Source: Guyanagaster necrorhizus
Taxonomy: Eukaryota; Basidiomycota; Agaricomycetes; Agaricales; Physalacriaceae
DNA length: 64,000 nt
Direction: 5' to 3'
Assembly (NCBI RefSeq): GCF_019112545.1
Contig: NW_025064914.1
Location: forward strand, 360,317 to 424,316
The notes under the pieces are model-generated. The model had not been told where the DNA came from. It searched no databases and saw only the letters and a list, made by a program, of their open reading frames with translations. Within the stretch, counting starts at the first letter, position 1, and each line of letters starts with the position of its first letter. Positions 44,461 through 56,396 of the stretch are shown here, piece by piece. The translations under genes and the position numbers were made by a program.

Positions 44461-45290
44461 TAAGCCGTGCTCGCTGCTCCAACAACCTCATCGGCAATGT
44501 ATCTTCCCCAAGCGCACAGTACCACTCTGGCGTCTGTGCCATGATATGATCCCGAAGAATCACTTAAAAATGATCCTGCTCCTCAGGAGGTGCAAATATC
44601 GGCCACATAAAAGTAGGGTTCGTAGCCCATATAGGAACGATATGTGCTCCTTCCCAGTCGATGATGCCAGTGGTTACTGTCGGATCGTCTGAGCGAACGA
44701 TGATGTTATGTATCGAGAAATCCGGGTGATCTAAAGTGATCAGGGTTTTATCCATAGCGAGGTCGCTTGAACAGCTGATTTCATCAGTTGACCGAACATA
44801 GGTAGCTCTGGTGGGTAGGCCGATAGGATGTGGATGATGGCGGTAGTGCGAATCGCCTGTCTCCTCTTGCAGTAGCAGCTGGCCAATGTGCAGTGTTAAT
44901 GAAGGGACTGCATTTATTAGGATACAGAATGGTATCTGGATTGGGGCCAATCTCAGTAGTAACCATGGGCCCGATAAAAAAGCATCTCTTGCTTGCATCT
45001 ATGCTTCCAATTGCATTGAACCGTAGAGACAGCATGTTCTGGTATTGATCTCCCACAGCGAGAGATAGTTTATACTTCTGCTTATGGCTGAGGGATTCCC
45101 ATATTGAGCTGGCGTTCTCCCCGTTGATCTAGGACATTATTAACACCGATCGTTGTTAACAGTGGAGGAAACGAACAAGCTCCATTATCATCCATGCTCC
45201 GCCTACTGCACCATCGATGTCCGTATCGTACGCCGACATGTCCAGTACAGGAATTGACATGTGTCTCTTCAGGTATCGTAACGTTGCTTC
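44461..45290 (-). pseudogene. APH-type phosphotransferase (aminoglycoside phosphotransferase-like), broken
   Basis: The family has a protein-kinase-like fold; fungal members have unknown small-molecule or protein substrates. The exon 45177-45290 encodes EATLRYLKRHMSIPVLDM and DGAVGGAWMIMEL. A 48-nt GT...AG intron (45129-45176) leads to ENASSIWESLSHKQKYKLS and SLRFNAIGSIDASKRCFF. Further on, the catalytic LDHPDFSIHNIIV (Brenner-type HxD...N, about 44704-44730) and the metal-binding TGIIDWEGAHIVP are clear. Between GPFIN-like SPFINTAHWPA and the catalytic loop the sequence changes frame at least twice. A TAA (TTTTAAGTG, at about 44564) precedes the family-typical tail AQTPEWYCALGEDTLP and LLEQRARL. 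The upstream N terminus is not found with confidence. It is called a pseudogene. Confidence 0.7.
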
Positions 45291-45299
45291 CTGATAATG

Positions 45300-46303
45300 C
45301 GAATTAGTACCTCGAAGTTCAGCGGCGCTCTAACAAACTTCAGAACGCATTTTTCTTCGTGTTGGGATACATGTCGCATTAACCCAGTGATGGGATACCC
45401 TGGTAATAAGAAGACCAATCTGGGCCATGGTTGCATGATACGTCTGGCAGGTAACGATGAAATGCTATTCAACTAAGCTTATTTCAGGAACAAGGGAGCA
45501 TATGATAGGTGCATGAAGCAGTGTGAGAAGCGCAAAGAAAAAAACAAACAGAGTCATGAACTTTGCTGAAATGGATCGAGAGAAATACAAGTATCCCTGA
45601 GATGTTGTTGAGTTCGCTCCTGCAAAGCTTTAGTGTTAATGTCAGCCATGACATGCAACTCGGATTTGGAAATGGGTGGAAAAAAAAACTATAGAGGAGA
45701 GCTAGGGAAATCTGACAAGTGATGGCGAAGAGCTCAATACCCTTAAAAGATTTGTGATGGAGTACAATAAGCCACTTCGGCAAAGGCCGGACCAAACGTA
45801 CCTTTACCTGATTTCACTGTGCACACAGCGCCTTCACTTCATTGCTTCGTGGAAGAATACGAGAATTGAATGCTTTAGCATTCTTCCAGTCTCGCTTCTC
45901 TCTTTCAGGTTCATGGCGGCCATCTGATCAACGATGACAGCGAGCATTACTGGGACTGCAAATAGGATGTTAACCTTGACCTCAGCGGAGTACAAGATCA
46001 ACTTTAGGTACATAATGCTACTTTCAACATGGTGAATGCGTTGAACACATGTAGTCGATTACACAGGAGAGTGACAAAAGATTGATAGAGAAGACTCGAT
46101 ATTCATTTCAGGAAGATAATTCGCGGCACCACGAGAACAGACTCAAGTATCAAGTCCCCGATATGCTCTGAGTATAGCGAGGCTATGTCTATATGTGCTA
46201 GACATCAAATAGCAGCTATAAATTAAACCTCTTCTAGCTTAAAAGACCCCAATACCTCGGAGGAACAACGAGCTATTCGGTAAGCCATTTTCATATATCA
46301 TCA
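45300..46303. other. No supported gene
   Basis: The minus frames 45269-45472 and 45484-45795 are open, but neither shows a domain. The first may include the lost N terminus of the APH-type relic. Confidence 0.35.
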
Positions 46304-46328
46304 AGGGGAGGGAGGGGAGGGGAGGAGG
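46304..46328 (+). other. G-rich tract with G-quadruplex potential
   Basis: The tract has four runs of three or four G separated by single A bases (GGGGAGGGAGGGGAGGGG), within a longer purine stretch. It could fold as a G-quadruplex. No gene start is close enough to assign a role. Confidence 0.6.
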
Positions 46329-47226
46329 ATGTGGCCAGGAAGATTGATTCACATGGTTTCGCCACAATAAATCACCGGCTCGAACTCAATGTTGACTGAT
46401 AAAGCCACAATTAGGCCCCGATGTTTCAGCCCCAGAACGTATGGTCTAGCTTTTTCCCTGTTTCATAGAGAGACTCGTAGTTCAGACTGTAAAGTTGCCA
46501 AGAAATCAGAAGAAAATCAAATCGCATTCCCCCTACTCTTATCAATTCTCGGCGACAGCATTCGAGATTTGTGATACCTTAGCTAGCACCGGTGGCGAAG
46601 GCTACGCCGAAATGTCCGGGCGAGATTGTATGAATGTGATGTAATGACGCTCACATTCCTGAGCTGGAAGAGTAGTTGGCGATCGCTATATGGGTAGGAA
46701 ATACACGATTTACCTTTTAGCATTATTTGGACCCTCCATTCCCGGTTCCCCGGTGACATCAACTATAACAAGGACGGCCTCGACATCGCTCCAATGTATA
46801 TCTTGAATGAAGTGAGCCTCCAAAGACAACGGCTTCACTGCAAAGCACGTACCAGTCACAAGATGCTCCTTAGTACATGACATTTTCTTTGAACATATTC
46901 CGTCTGCAACGTTCCCCCAAGTCAAGTTATCGATGCTGTCAGAATGCTGACCTATCTAGAGATTTCTGAACACATACTACATCATTGAGGGCATTGAAGG
47001 TGCAGGGGACATTGATATGCTATATAGAGGATATGAATCTCGTCAGCGAATCTTCAGAATGCGAAGACAGACATCCAAACATAATCGATAATCAGTACAC
47101 ATCAAGCTTTCTCCACTTTCTCCACGGTTTGTAGCCCTCCGCCGGCGTCGCTTGCAAGTCTTCGATCGGTGAAGCTTCTACGGTACAAGGGCTTTGCAGC
47201 TGCCACCAAAACATCATGAGCCAAGT
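46329..47226. other. No well-supported gene; one Cys-containing open frame
   Basis: A 71-codon minus frame (46710-46925) reads MTWGNVADGICSKKMSCTKE and continues with VTGTCFAVKPLSLEAHF. It looks coding-like but has no start context, signal peptide or partner exon that I can defend. Confidence 0.25.
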
Positions 47227-47469
47227 TCATGTATGGGTCATCCCAGCAGAAGAGGGGATTGCACAGAAGGAGAGGAGATGAAGATGTACGGAGGTGGATT
47301 GGGAAAGGGTCTGAGAAGTTGGCCGATCCCCAGTTCTCATCTCATTCGTCTCACCTCCGGAACATAATAGCCTCCTTGACCAGCACGATATATTGATTAG
47401 TATGAGGTCATGACATTCCATTCGTATACAGGAAAGGGATAGAAGGACTATCAAGCCCACAAAGAAGGA

Positions 47470-47890
47470 CCGTACGAAGCCAAGAATCCATGTGAGAGTA
47501 TGAAAAAAAAGCCAAGCCGGCCCTTTTACCGGTTTGATGTCAGCAAGAGTCGGAGTGATAATGGATCTTAGAGCAATCACATCACGATTGTAATCCACCC
47601 GTGGTACTACAATTATCACTGGCGTATCTCCCATAGCATATTTCAGGAAGGGCTTCCTCGCACAAAGAGTGTAAAAGAATGATTGTTTGTCACGACCCCT
47701 AATATCACTCATGGAGGCCGATATTCCTCACGTTTTGACACTGGTATATCTCCTGGTTGAGGCAATGGTATGTGGCAGCAGTGCACATTTCCTTTACATC
47801 AATTGTCTGACTATTCTCTGTTCAAGGAGGTGCCTTTGTCACTTCTGTCGACTCTCTGAGTGCTCTCCCAGACGCAATCAACAAATCCTT
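47470..47890. repeat. Diverged duplication R6, copy 1 (coding-like on the minus strand)
   Basis: Parts align with 50000-50345: ATAATGG(A/G)TCT(T/C)AGA, TGTAATC, ATTATCACTGG, CATAGC(A/C)TATTT, and further on CTTCTGTCGACT(C/G)TCTGA. The minus strand reads YAMGDTPVIIVVPRVDYN and then a hydrophobic stretch (LTWILGFVRSFFVGLIVLL) within the frame 47227-47712. The other copy reads YAMRGVPVIIVPQADYN. Conservation of this peptide suggests a duplicated gene of unknown function. Confidence 0.4.
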
Positions 47891-49194
47891 CTCTCGTCCC
47901 ACTTAAATGATCATGTCAACCTATTCCTCTTTCTCCATGAAAAAGCTACAAAGTGGGTTTCTGTGCTATCCAGATCTACAGGCTAATCTAATCTCTAGTG
48001 ATAGAGAGTTATCACTTCGACGGGCCCAACTCACCTCAATGTGATCTCGTGGTGCGTTGTTGCTATTGGCAATTCTGGTATCTGACTTACAACTCGCCGG
48101 TTTGGGTTAAGCATCGCTTCGTTCTAGGGAAAGGCGATCTTGTTCAAGTTCGCATTAAGGCTACTGGAAGCTTCTTGTTAATGTACAACATCCGAACGCC
48201 TTGTATCATTATCATTGTCGAGAGTCAATCACGATTATTTCCCCACTCGCTCCTGCAGCCACTTCACCAGTATCCACACATCTTTAGAGGCCACATACCA
48301 TCCTACTGAGGACATGTTCCTCTGCATCCAGGCATCCAACACACGTATATTGCATACCTGTATTGTGGCGGAAATCCAACAGTAAACATTACGAGTATGG
48401 GCTGACATCCCTCTCTCTCTGTCAGTCCGTATCTGGGCCCGGTCTTGTCATTAGCCGTAGTCACGTACAATAGGTCATATTGAATCGTACATTGTCGAGC
48501 GGCCTTCAATACGACCATAGATACATGGAAAGTATGTTTCCTAGAACAGATAGCATAACAACACCATCAATGTTATAGATTGAGGTGTACCTGGTTCCCA
48601 GCTATATTGAGATTGGTAGATGAGGACGGATGTGTGTATCAAGAACGTTGCTGTCTGCAAACGAGAAATATTGCCTACCAGGGTTTTGTGTGCCAAAAGC
48701 CGTCGGGTAGGCAGGATTGTTCAGGAGTCCAGGAATATGCAGCTGTTCTGTATGACATCAGCGACTCTGCTCCCTTGCTCATTCCAGGTGTTCAGAATTT
48801 TCGAGAGCTGTTCATTGAGTATGAATAATGCATTGTCCCGCGAATTGTAGTACATGATATCAGGTTGAAAATCGCATGCACATTATCACACATTATCGCC
48901 CTATCTTGCCTGTCCTCTTTAAGGCATCTAAATAAGAACACACTCCGATTTTGAAGAGAAAACAAATAAATTAATCACTCTTCTTTTTTTCATAGAATTC
49001 ATGAGTGAAGAAGGACAAGAATGGCTCAGCGTGGAAGGAGCCAACCACTTGTCACTCCCTGTCGGCATGTATGACACGAACTCAAAATTTCAAGACAAAA
49101 GTTGGAGGACATGCAAAATTTTATGTATGCACTAAGATACCTGAACATGGGAGCAGTTATGTTTTTCAACACGATGCTTCATGCCGATGTAATT
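47891..49194. other. No supported gene
   Basis: There are short open frames on both strands (47998-48309, 48303-48518, 48580-48850) without domains. Nothing else was recognised. Confidence 0.35.
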
Positions 49195-49935
49195 TCGTGT
49201 GGTTCACCCTATATCGTTTGCTGAAGCCGTTACCATATCAGAGGATCCGTGACTCAAAGATGGCACTTTTAAAAAGAACCACAAACTAATGATGGCACTT
49301 TTAAAAAGAACCACAAACTAATGATGCCATTATATATTCATCTTTTGGGACCAAAGCAGCACCACAGTTTCTGATAACCGTGTTATACAAACGACGACAA
49401 TATCCAGTGCAGAAACTGTTTCAATGTCATACCATCAGTGATTTCCTTGGCTCCTCCACGACAACCATTATAATATGACTCTATCTACCTCAATATCAAT
49501 TTTAGTGATAAAAGACTGAAATGCGAATATTAAATATTTAAGAGAAACTAATAGAAAGGCAAGGGTTTATCGTTCACAAAATCCAGATTTACAAGGTTCT
49601 CAAGCTCTTCCTTGACTCCTTTTTCAACCGTAGAGTCATCCTCTTCAAAACAGGGCTGACATACCCCCCGTGTATTAGAGTGACAGGTGTCTGAATCTTT
49701 TACTGTGGCCTTTACCAGCATATGGCTTGCATGTCAGGGATTTCGTTATTGGGACATTATGCCGGTACCAACACCATTCGGATTCTACTTTGAAGTGTTG
49801 CAACACAGTACCCAGTAACCTGAGATGCCTACTTGATCAGAGAAAAATACAGGATGACGTGCCTATACCATGGCAACAGACGGAGTCGAACCGTGACCAT
49901 GACTGCTCCTAGCTAAGTAATTGGTGTTAGATCTA
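49195..49935. repeat. Dispersed repeat R1, copy 2
   Basis: It aligns with 16365-17230. Its terminal block, read on the minus strand, contains a perfect B-box word GGTTCGACTCC after CAGAATGGTAGATC. It holds an internal 32-bp tandem duplication (49259-49322). Confidence 0.65.
49259..49322. repeat. Tandem duplication, 2 x 32 bp
   Basis: The unit starts GATGGCACTTTTAAAAAG and ends CACAAACTAAT. It is present twice head to tail and is followed by a partial third start, GATGCC. The two copies are identical, so the duplication is recent or the assembly stuttered. Confidence 0.9.
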
Positions 49936-49999
49936 CCATTCTGTTTTTCGTAGACTCACCGCCTGATACGGAGATACATTCAAACATCGTTTACATGTT

Positions 50000-50345
50000 C
50001 TTAAATGAAGATGTCAGCAAGGGCCATGTCCCCACCCATATGTGAGAGAAATTTCGTACATAATTGACATCGGACTAATAATGGGTCTCAGAACTATTGT
50101 AATCTGCTTGTGGTACGATTATCACTGGTACCCCTCTCATAGCCTATTTGTGAATGAGCCTGCCTTCCATAGAGAGAGTAAAGAACGTGAAGTTGAGAAT
50201 GGAGGAGGAGAGTCCCGAGAGAAGCGGATAAACTAGAACGGTTCACAGGGAAACGGTGCTAGATGCACGCGCATGGAAAGTAAATCAAATAGCTTACATC
50301 GCTTCTGTCGACTGTCTGAATGCCCTCGCGGATGGAGCCAACACT
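50000..50345. repeat. Diverged duplication R6, copy 2
   Basis: This is the partner of 47470-47890, with several indels between the shared blocks. A plus-strand frame over its right end (50256-50471) reads YIASVDCLNALADGANTTGG; the related plus-strand peptide at 47836 is VTSVDSLSALPDAINKSF. Confidence 0.4.
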
Positions 50346-50471
50346 ACTGGAGGGTCTCCACATATTCCCTCTTCCATCACTGATATCAACACGACCTTAC
50401 ATTACGATGAAGCCTACTACCATGAACAGCACATTTGCGCCTTACTTGGCGATGAAAGAGTGGGCATCTAG

Positions 50472-53400
50472 AACCTCAATATCGCGCTGAGGATGTTTAA
50501 GTTATGGATATCGACCATGCTCCTGCGTTTTCAAAGCTCGCCATTTAAACGAGCCAAGCAATGAGAAAGAGAAATTAGTCTCTTTGATCTTCGTAGGAGC
50601 AGCGACGAGAACCTTACAATGAAGCTGTTCTTGGCTGCATTTAAAAGCATAAAAGGTGTCTTAAAAGGTGGATACGCATTTCCGACACCCTTTCGCCAAT
50701 TCTTTTCTACCGCAACGCGGTAGGGAATCATCGATGCTGGCATTTTGCCCGACTGCCTATGAAAGGCCCAGAATATGATTAGCCTGAATATTTCCGAGTG
50801 TGTCTGGATCGCATGGCATTCTTTTCATCACCGAATACCGAGCCTCATCCATATGCGAGCAACTTGGCTTAACACGGACTTGGGACTTCCACCGTGAAGC
50901 TCCTTTCCTACCGATTCATTTCTGAGTCGATATGTACTAGCTTGTAGTGCATCGGATGGCGTGCCCAAGAGAAGTGGTAGAGATTATATATAGGGTTAGT
51001 ATTCACTAACCATACAGTACGATTTCTGTAGTTTATAGACACCAGACAACAAAGGCGGGGAATTTGAGAAGTACAAAAGTTTCCACTGATTTTATAGAAC
51101 GGCCCTTCTCAGTATGAAACCAAGAACACCTTGAATGCTTCATACCCACTGTTGAGATTATGATCGCTGCAAAGCAATCTGGCTGTTGATATATTCAAAG
51201 TATGCGATCACTGTCAAATGAGTAAGAGCCTTAATGAGCCCCAAGCTGTAATAATTGACTTCAATACCCGAAATGCAGCAACGGCCAATCCATCTCTCAT
51301 CTAGCGCAATAGATCGGAGTGAATTTCGTTCCATTCAAGTGTCTGTATCTATAGCAGCAAATTAAAATGCATCAAAAGGAGAAGACTTGTCACTGCCACA
51401 AATGTACCACGATCACAGACGCCACCCATGACTTAGATTAGGGAGAAAACCATCGAATGTCCTTTGAAGGAGTCGAAGAATGTATGAAAAAGTAAGTGTC
51501 CATATCAGAGAAGGATGTAGAAAGGACGGCCAGAGATCCGCGACAATATTGAAGTTTGACATCGAGACTCCGGAACAAGCCATTTGACGTGATGGTGATG
51601 GAAGAAATATTTGCAGAGCATTATAGCGTAGTTAGTGATTCTGTAACTGTTCTGACAAGGACAGCGAGCTTGCATTCCAAACACATCCAGACCACGCCAT
51701 CAAATGAAGGGACTAGGATATCCTGATCCATTGTACCTATTCTCGTAGAAAGCAAACTAGAGAGATCAAAATTCTCCCATTGCCACACTGGTTCTGGGGA
51801 AACAGAGCATCATCATCGGTCTGTTTCATTAGGACAATTTAACAGTATAAGTTAGAGGTGACTGCGAACCAAGAATGAATGGGGAGCATTCTCAATAATC
51901 ATAATATACCTTCATTTTGAAACATGGTTCGTGAGAAATGGAAGTTCTGGCCATCGTCATAGTGGTCGTCTTGCAGCCCGACACGAGGAACCAACATCTG
52001 GGCATTTGACGTTGCCTCAGGACCGCTGCTAAATTTTTTTTTCCCTGGATGCCATGTACGAAACATTTGGAACTCTGATAGCCAATTAGACCCTGCCTGG
52101 CCTCACAATTAACGCTGATAACGCACCCTCATTCCGCGACGGTGGCTTACCAGGGACATAGTCCATGGCCGAGTACGTATGTCCCTGACAGTCGGTGTGG
52201 CCTGGTTGCCTTGAGCGGTACCGTCCAGTCATAGTACTTCCCGGCAGTCGCACCTATATATCTGAATGAATTATGTTTGCGCCACTCGATCCGTAAAATC
52301 CGGAATGCTACAGATGGTGTCAGACTGGGTCAATCCGGCCAAAGTCTAGGCAAGGATAGCGTACGAACAGATCCAAGTGAGATGCTTCACACGGCACCGC
52401 ATATGTATGTTATCGGTATCTGTCATCACTAATACCAGTGGTATTCCCCCTGGGTTGACCTATGACATTTAACAGATAGAAAGGACGTTCAGGGAAGCCA
52501 AAAGCTCCGCGTCTTCTATGTCTGTTGTCTCTGAGAGCTTCCTTTGTCATCCCGGCGAAGTACAAACGGAGGAGGACAAAAAGCGGATAACACTGACATG
52601 GGAGGCCGTAATTCTGGGTTCTGCTAATACCACGTGTCATCCTGGCCATGGAGACCGAGAGAGCGTACTTTATTGATCTCATCAGTTGTTTATCGTCTGC
52701 CACACTTTGTCCGTATTAGATTTCCCGGAAATCGCTGAGGGCAGAGCGAGGGGGATAATTCTAGCAATAATGTGACACGGAATAATTGCATGATATCCTT
52801 TTCTGCGAGACAAACATTCGATGCCAGAGCGTGTTTGATACAGAACGCCCAGGATCCTCGAAATTTACCCCATTGAAAGAAAGTACAAGAGGACGAGTCT
52901 GAATTCTAAAAGAAATACTGGTAGAAATGAAAGAACTTGCAAATTTGTCAAAAGATAGTCTACATGTCAAATATATTTGACAGGCAAGTTAATTGTCTTA
53001 ACGGAGGCCGATGTAGCAAGACATTAAAATAGACGTGCCGATATGCCGTGATGGTCTGCGACAGAGTCCATTATTCGGAGCTCCTTCTCAATCCCCTTTA
53101 TCGACGTTCACTTGGAAATAGGATACCGGCTCAGATACCGTCAGTCAGCTTTCTCTATGTTTTCCCTAACCCATCATATCCAGAAGACCATGAATGAATC
53201 GATCGGTTAGGCGCTCTTTGACGTTGTCTTATTATAAGTATGTTGATTGTATGGCCTGATACAGTCACGATGTGAAATTCCCTTTCAATGTAGTTGTCTG
53301 AAGAACCTTTTCTATTATATTCTGCCTTTGCCTTCCGTAGTTGGAGTCATTTCTAATTTTCTACCCACCCGCTCGAGCAAACCCGCAAGCACTATTTGAT

Positions 53401-56341
53401 GTATATCCAAGTCGAGGCATACTCAGAACGTTCAGTATCTATGTTGATACACACCTCGTTCTGGTCACACCGGGTTTCCAGTATTGTTTTCAAGTATTAA
53501 CGTTTTGGTCCGCAGTACAAGCCCCTTTTGTTTGTCAGGCACTCCGTTCATTGTCCAAGGCCTCCCATCCTGCCACTCCACACACAATTGTTTTGTCACC
53601 GTCATGAGGACCATCGTTATGAAATGCTGGTTTAATCTCAACCGTCGTTTCTTCATCATGTCAAACATCTACAGTCTAAGTCAGTCTTCGGTATGTGCGT
53701 ATATTGGTGTCTGGGATTGGAACGTCGTTATGATGAGATAGAATGATTCGCAAGTCCAAGCGCCACTGCAAAATTATGGAGTACAGCAGACACTTCTCCC
53801 AAAGCCAGATTTACTCGGGAGTGGCATAACACCCCCGCTGAATAGAAAACCTGACAAGCCGACTCCTAGATGGTAACCTATGGACCATAACAACCAGTAA
53901 GACCGTCCTGTAATACAGCTGTGGCGTTGAAACTGACTGGGCTTAGGACCCACGGAACGTCATTCAGTTCATCACTCATGGCATGCACGCAAGCCTCTGA
54001 TCCGTTTTCAAGGGTCCTATGCTCATCCCCTCAGCTTAGAATCACCCTTGCGTCCCAGATTGTATTTCCAAGAAATTCACGTCGAACCAACTCATGTATG
54101 TATGTCTCGAACAACCACCCGTACGTTCTCGTTTTATTTCCCTTCCATCCATTCTTAAAGCACCACCATCCAGAAAACGAGCTCTTGCAAAAGCATAAAA
54201 GCCTCTGGTCATGTCAAGTACACTTTCTTATCTTGATCCTTGATGGAGATGATGAACCGTATGGCAGACCAGCGGGTATCGCCCGCAATACATTCGTATC
54301 CCCTTGATCTGCGAACATCGTTCCGGGATGACGTTCTACGAGCTTGCCCATAGTGTCTCGGTGGGGTATCAGAATATAATTGTAGTAAAGTTCTTATCTT
54401 TTAATACAGTGTTCTTTGTAGAAGGCTTTCAGCTTTTAACGAGGCACTCGCGAGTAGATATAGAAAACGAGCTTTATTAGCAGGGCTGCAACATCGAAGT
54501 CCCGCCTTCCGTTAAACATCAAGATCTCCACCATAATACACGGGTCTGTGCTATCGTCAGGCGGACGACTTACATTAACACCCGGATCCCTCCCCAGTAC
54601 ACAAGCTTGCTCTGGACATACTTCGTTGCGCCATCTGGATTTACTTGAATTTGAGAACTACTGGAGTCGGGAGACACGATGGGTCAGGTGCTATCACTGC
54701 TAGCATCATATGAGCGTAGAGACCTTTTCTATCCAGAAAGAGGGAGACAAAGTGCTGGGCGGGTGAATGGTGGCTCATGCTGGAGTCTGGTCGAGATTCA
54801 AGGTGAATCTACTTGTACTCTGGCGGTAGGAGACCCGGAAGAAGATGGAGATATCATCCGCTACTCTGAGTTGATACTAATGCCAATCTAAGTCTAAACG
54901 GATGAAAATCGTACGAACAGACTCACTAAAGGAGAATATGGTCGTCACGAGTGGTCCCAGGGAACGTCGTTTTCGAACACATTTGAGAGTCCAGTCCTTG
55001 CGCAGCAATACAAAAAAGCAGAAGGTCGGCTATGATCTCAGCAAAGATACGTCCCAGAAATCCGTACATGGACCTTTTGTGAAGAAGAAAAGATCTGGGA
55101 TCGAAATAAATGAAGAGATGGATAGCTTGTGTCTGCAATTAGTAGATCCGCGGTCGAACAAGGATTCGGATCGGGCCGGGGCTCGTCCTCCTTTTTTTCT
55201 GTATCAAAGACTTCAGGAGCCATATAATCACTGTCTCTTGATGTGTATTTGATGTATTTGTCCATTGTAGAAATTTTATTCTTCATATTAGTCCTTTGCA
55301 AGTAATGCTCTGTCATATTAATATAATCTCTTTTCGCATCAAGTTAATAGTTTCTTCGATAGACGTTAGCCCCATCTATTCTTGTTGCAAGAAATGGTGA
55401 GTCTTGCGGATTGGGTTTCTATGATTTAAACTTATCAGGTGCAACATGAATGCCAAAAGGTGTTTCAGGTATAACTCATCGTGGTCGGATTCATTATGTT
55501 CAAAGACGGCTAGTAATATCCGTTTCCAACGTCCGGTTAGTCATGGTCCATCCTCTTATTGATCTCTTTCTCTGGTTATTCAATTACAAGGTTCTCTCTG
55601 AGTTGTTCACATAGCCCTGTGGCCACCATTATTGTATTAGTGTTTCATTTTTTAAATAGACGTACGTTAATCCCTTATTGATGGAGCCGCATTTCGATCA
55701 TGTGTTTTCTTCCTTCCATACTGTGATCGTGTCGTGGTTCGAAAACAAAAAAAGGTGGAATACACCGACATACTTTTGGTTCCTGTCTTGTACACTGTAA
55801 CCGACCTGGCCATATTCATTCATTCTATGCATAGGCCGTTTCCATGACAGGCATAGCTTCCTTATCATGGACCACGACCACCGAGTCTGTTTTAACTGCC
55901 TAACCAAACCAGTATCTACTTTCAATTACGGAATAGTTTTCACATTGAATCTCCCGCGAGGTTAGTCTTCTCGAAACGGATCTGGGCATTGCAGTCATAT
56001 ATCCAGGGAACCATTCAATTCCAACACTACCGCGAAGGCCGATTGTCATTCCTCAATCTGATCTCGTCGTTATCTATAGGAGCCACTAACGTGATAACAC
56101 AGGCTGTTATCGATGGATATTCCCATATACTCCTAATCCAGGATAAACCTTCAGCCCCAGAACTGCTATTCCGTAGTTTTGTACCGATTCTCTCATAGAT
56201 ACCGAGAAGTTTCCGAGGTATTTTTCTTACCTTATAGTCGTGCTATGTGGAGAACTGACGGAGAGATTAGTTATTCAATATGTTCACCAAGTCCATCCAT
56301 ATACTCTGAGCAAGACACCTACCGAATATTCTCTGACCATG
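50472..56341. other. Gene-poor stretch; no supported gene
   Basis: Open frames of 60-130 codons occur (for example 52410-52703 on the minus strand, 53921-54307 and 54902-55252 on the plus strand). None shows a domain, signal peptide or consistent splice structure. The only structure I can name is one copy of the R4 motif at about 52105-52280. Confidence 0.35.
52105..52280. repeat. Diverged repeat R4, copy 1
   Basis: Shared blocks with 63065-63240 are AACGCTGATAACGC, GCGGTACCGTC, GTACTT/GCACTT, and TATATATCT(G/A)AATGAA. A weaker relative is at 57530-57680. Confidence 0.5.
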
Positions 56342-56396
56342 CCGAACATCAATTGAGGACCAGGGCGTTGGTGAGGGCGCGACTGGCTGCTGATAG
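56342..56396 (+). pseudogene. Fragment similar to the 3' end of the Topors-like gene
   Basis: About 55 bp match 15924-15980 closely and in frame. EHQLRTRALVRARLAAD here corresponds to ERRLRSQALVRVRLAAE there. Several differences are synonymous (for example CGT/CGA, CTC/CTG, GCA/GCT), as expected of an old paralogue and not of a recent copy. No RING domain was found nearby, so only the tail is left. Confidence 0.5.

Noticed and set aside
54902..55252. 116-codon plus frame rich in Lys and Arg
   Set aside because: It is overlapped by minus-strand frames of equal quality and has no domain; the composition alone is not enough.
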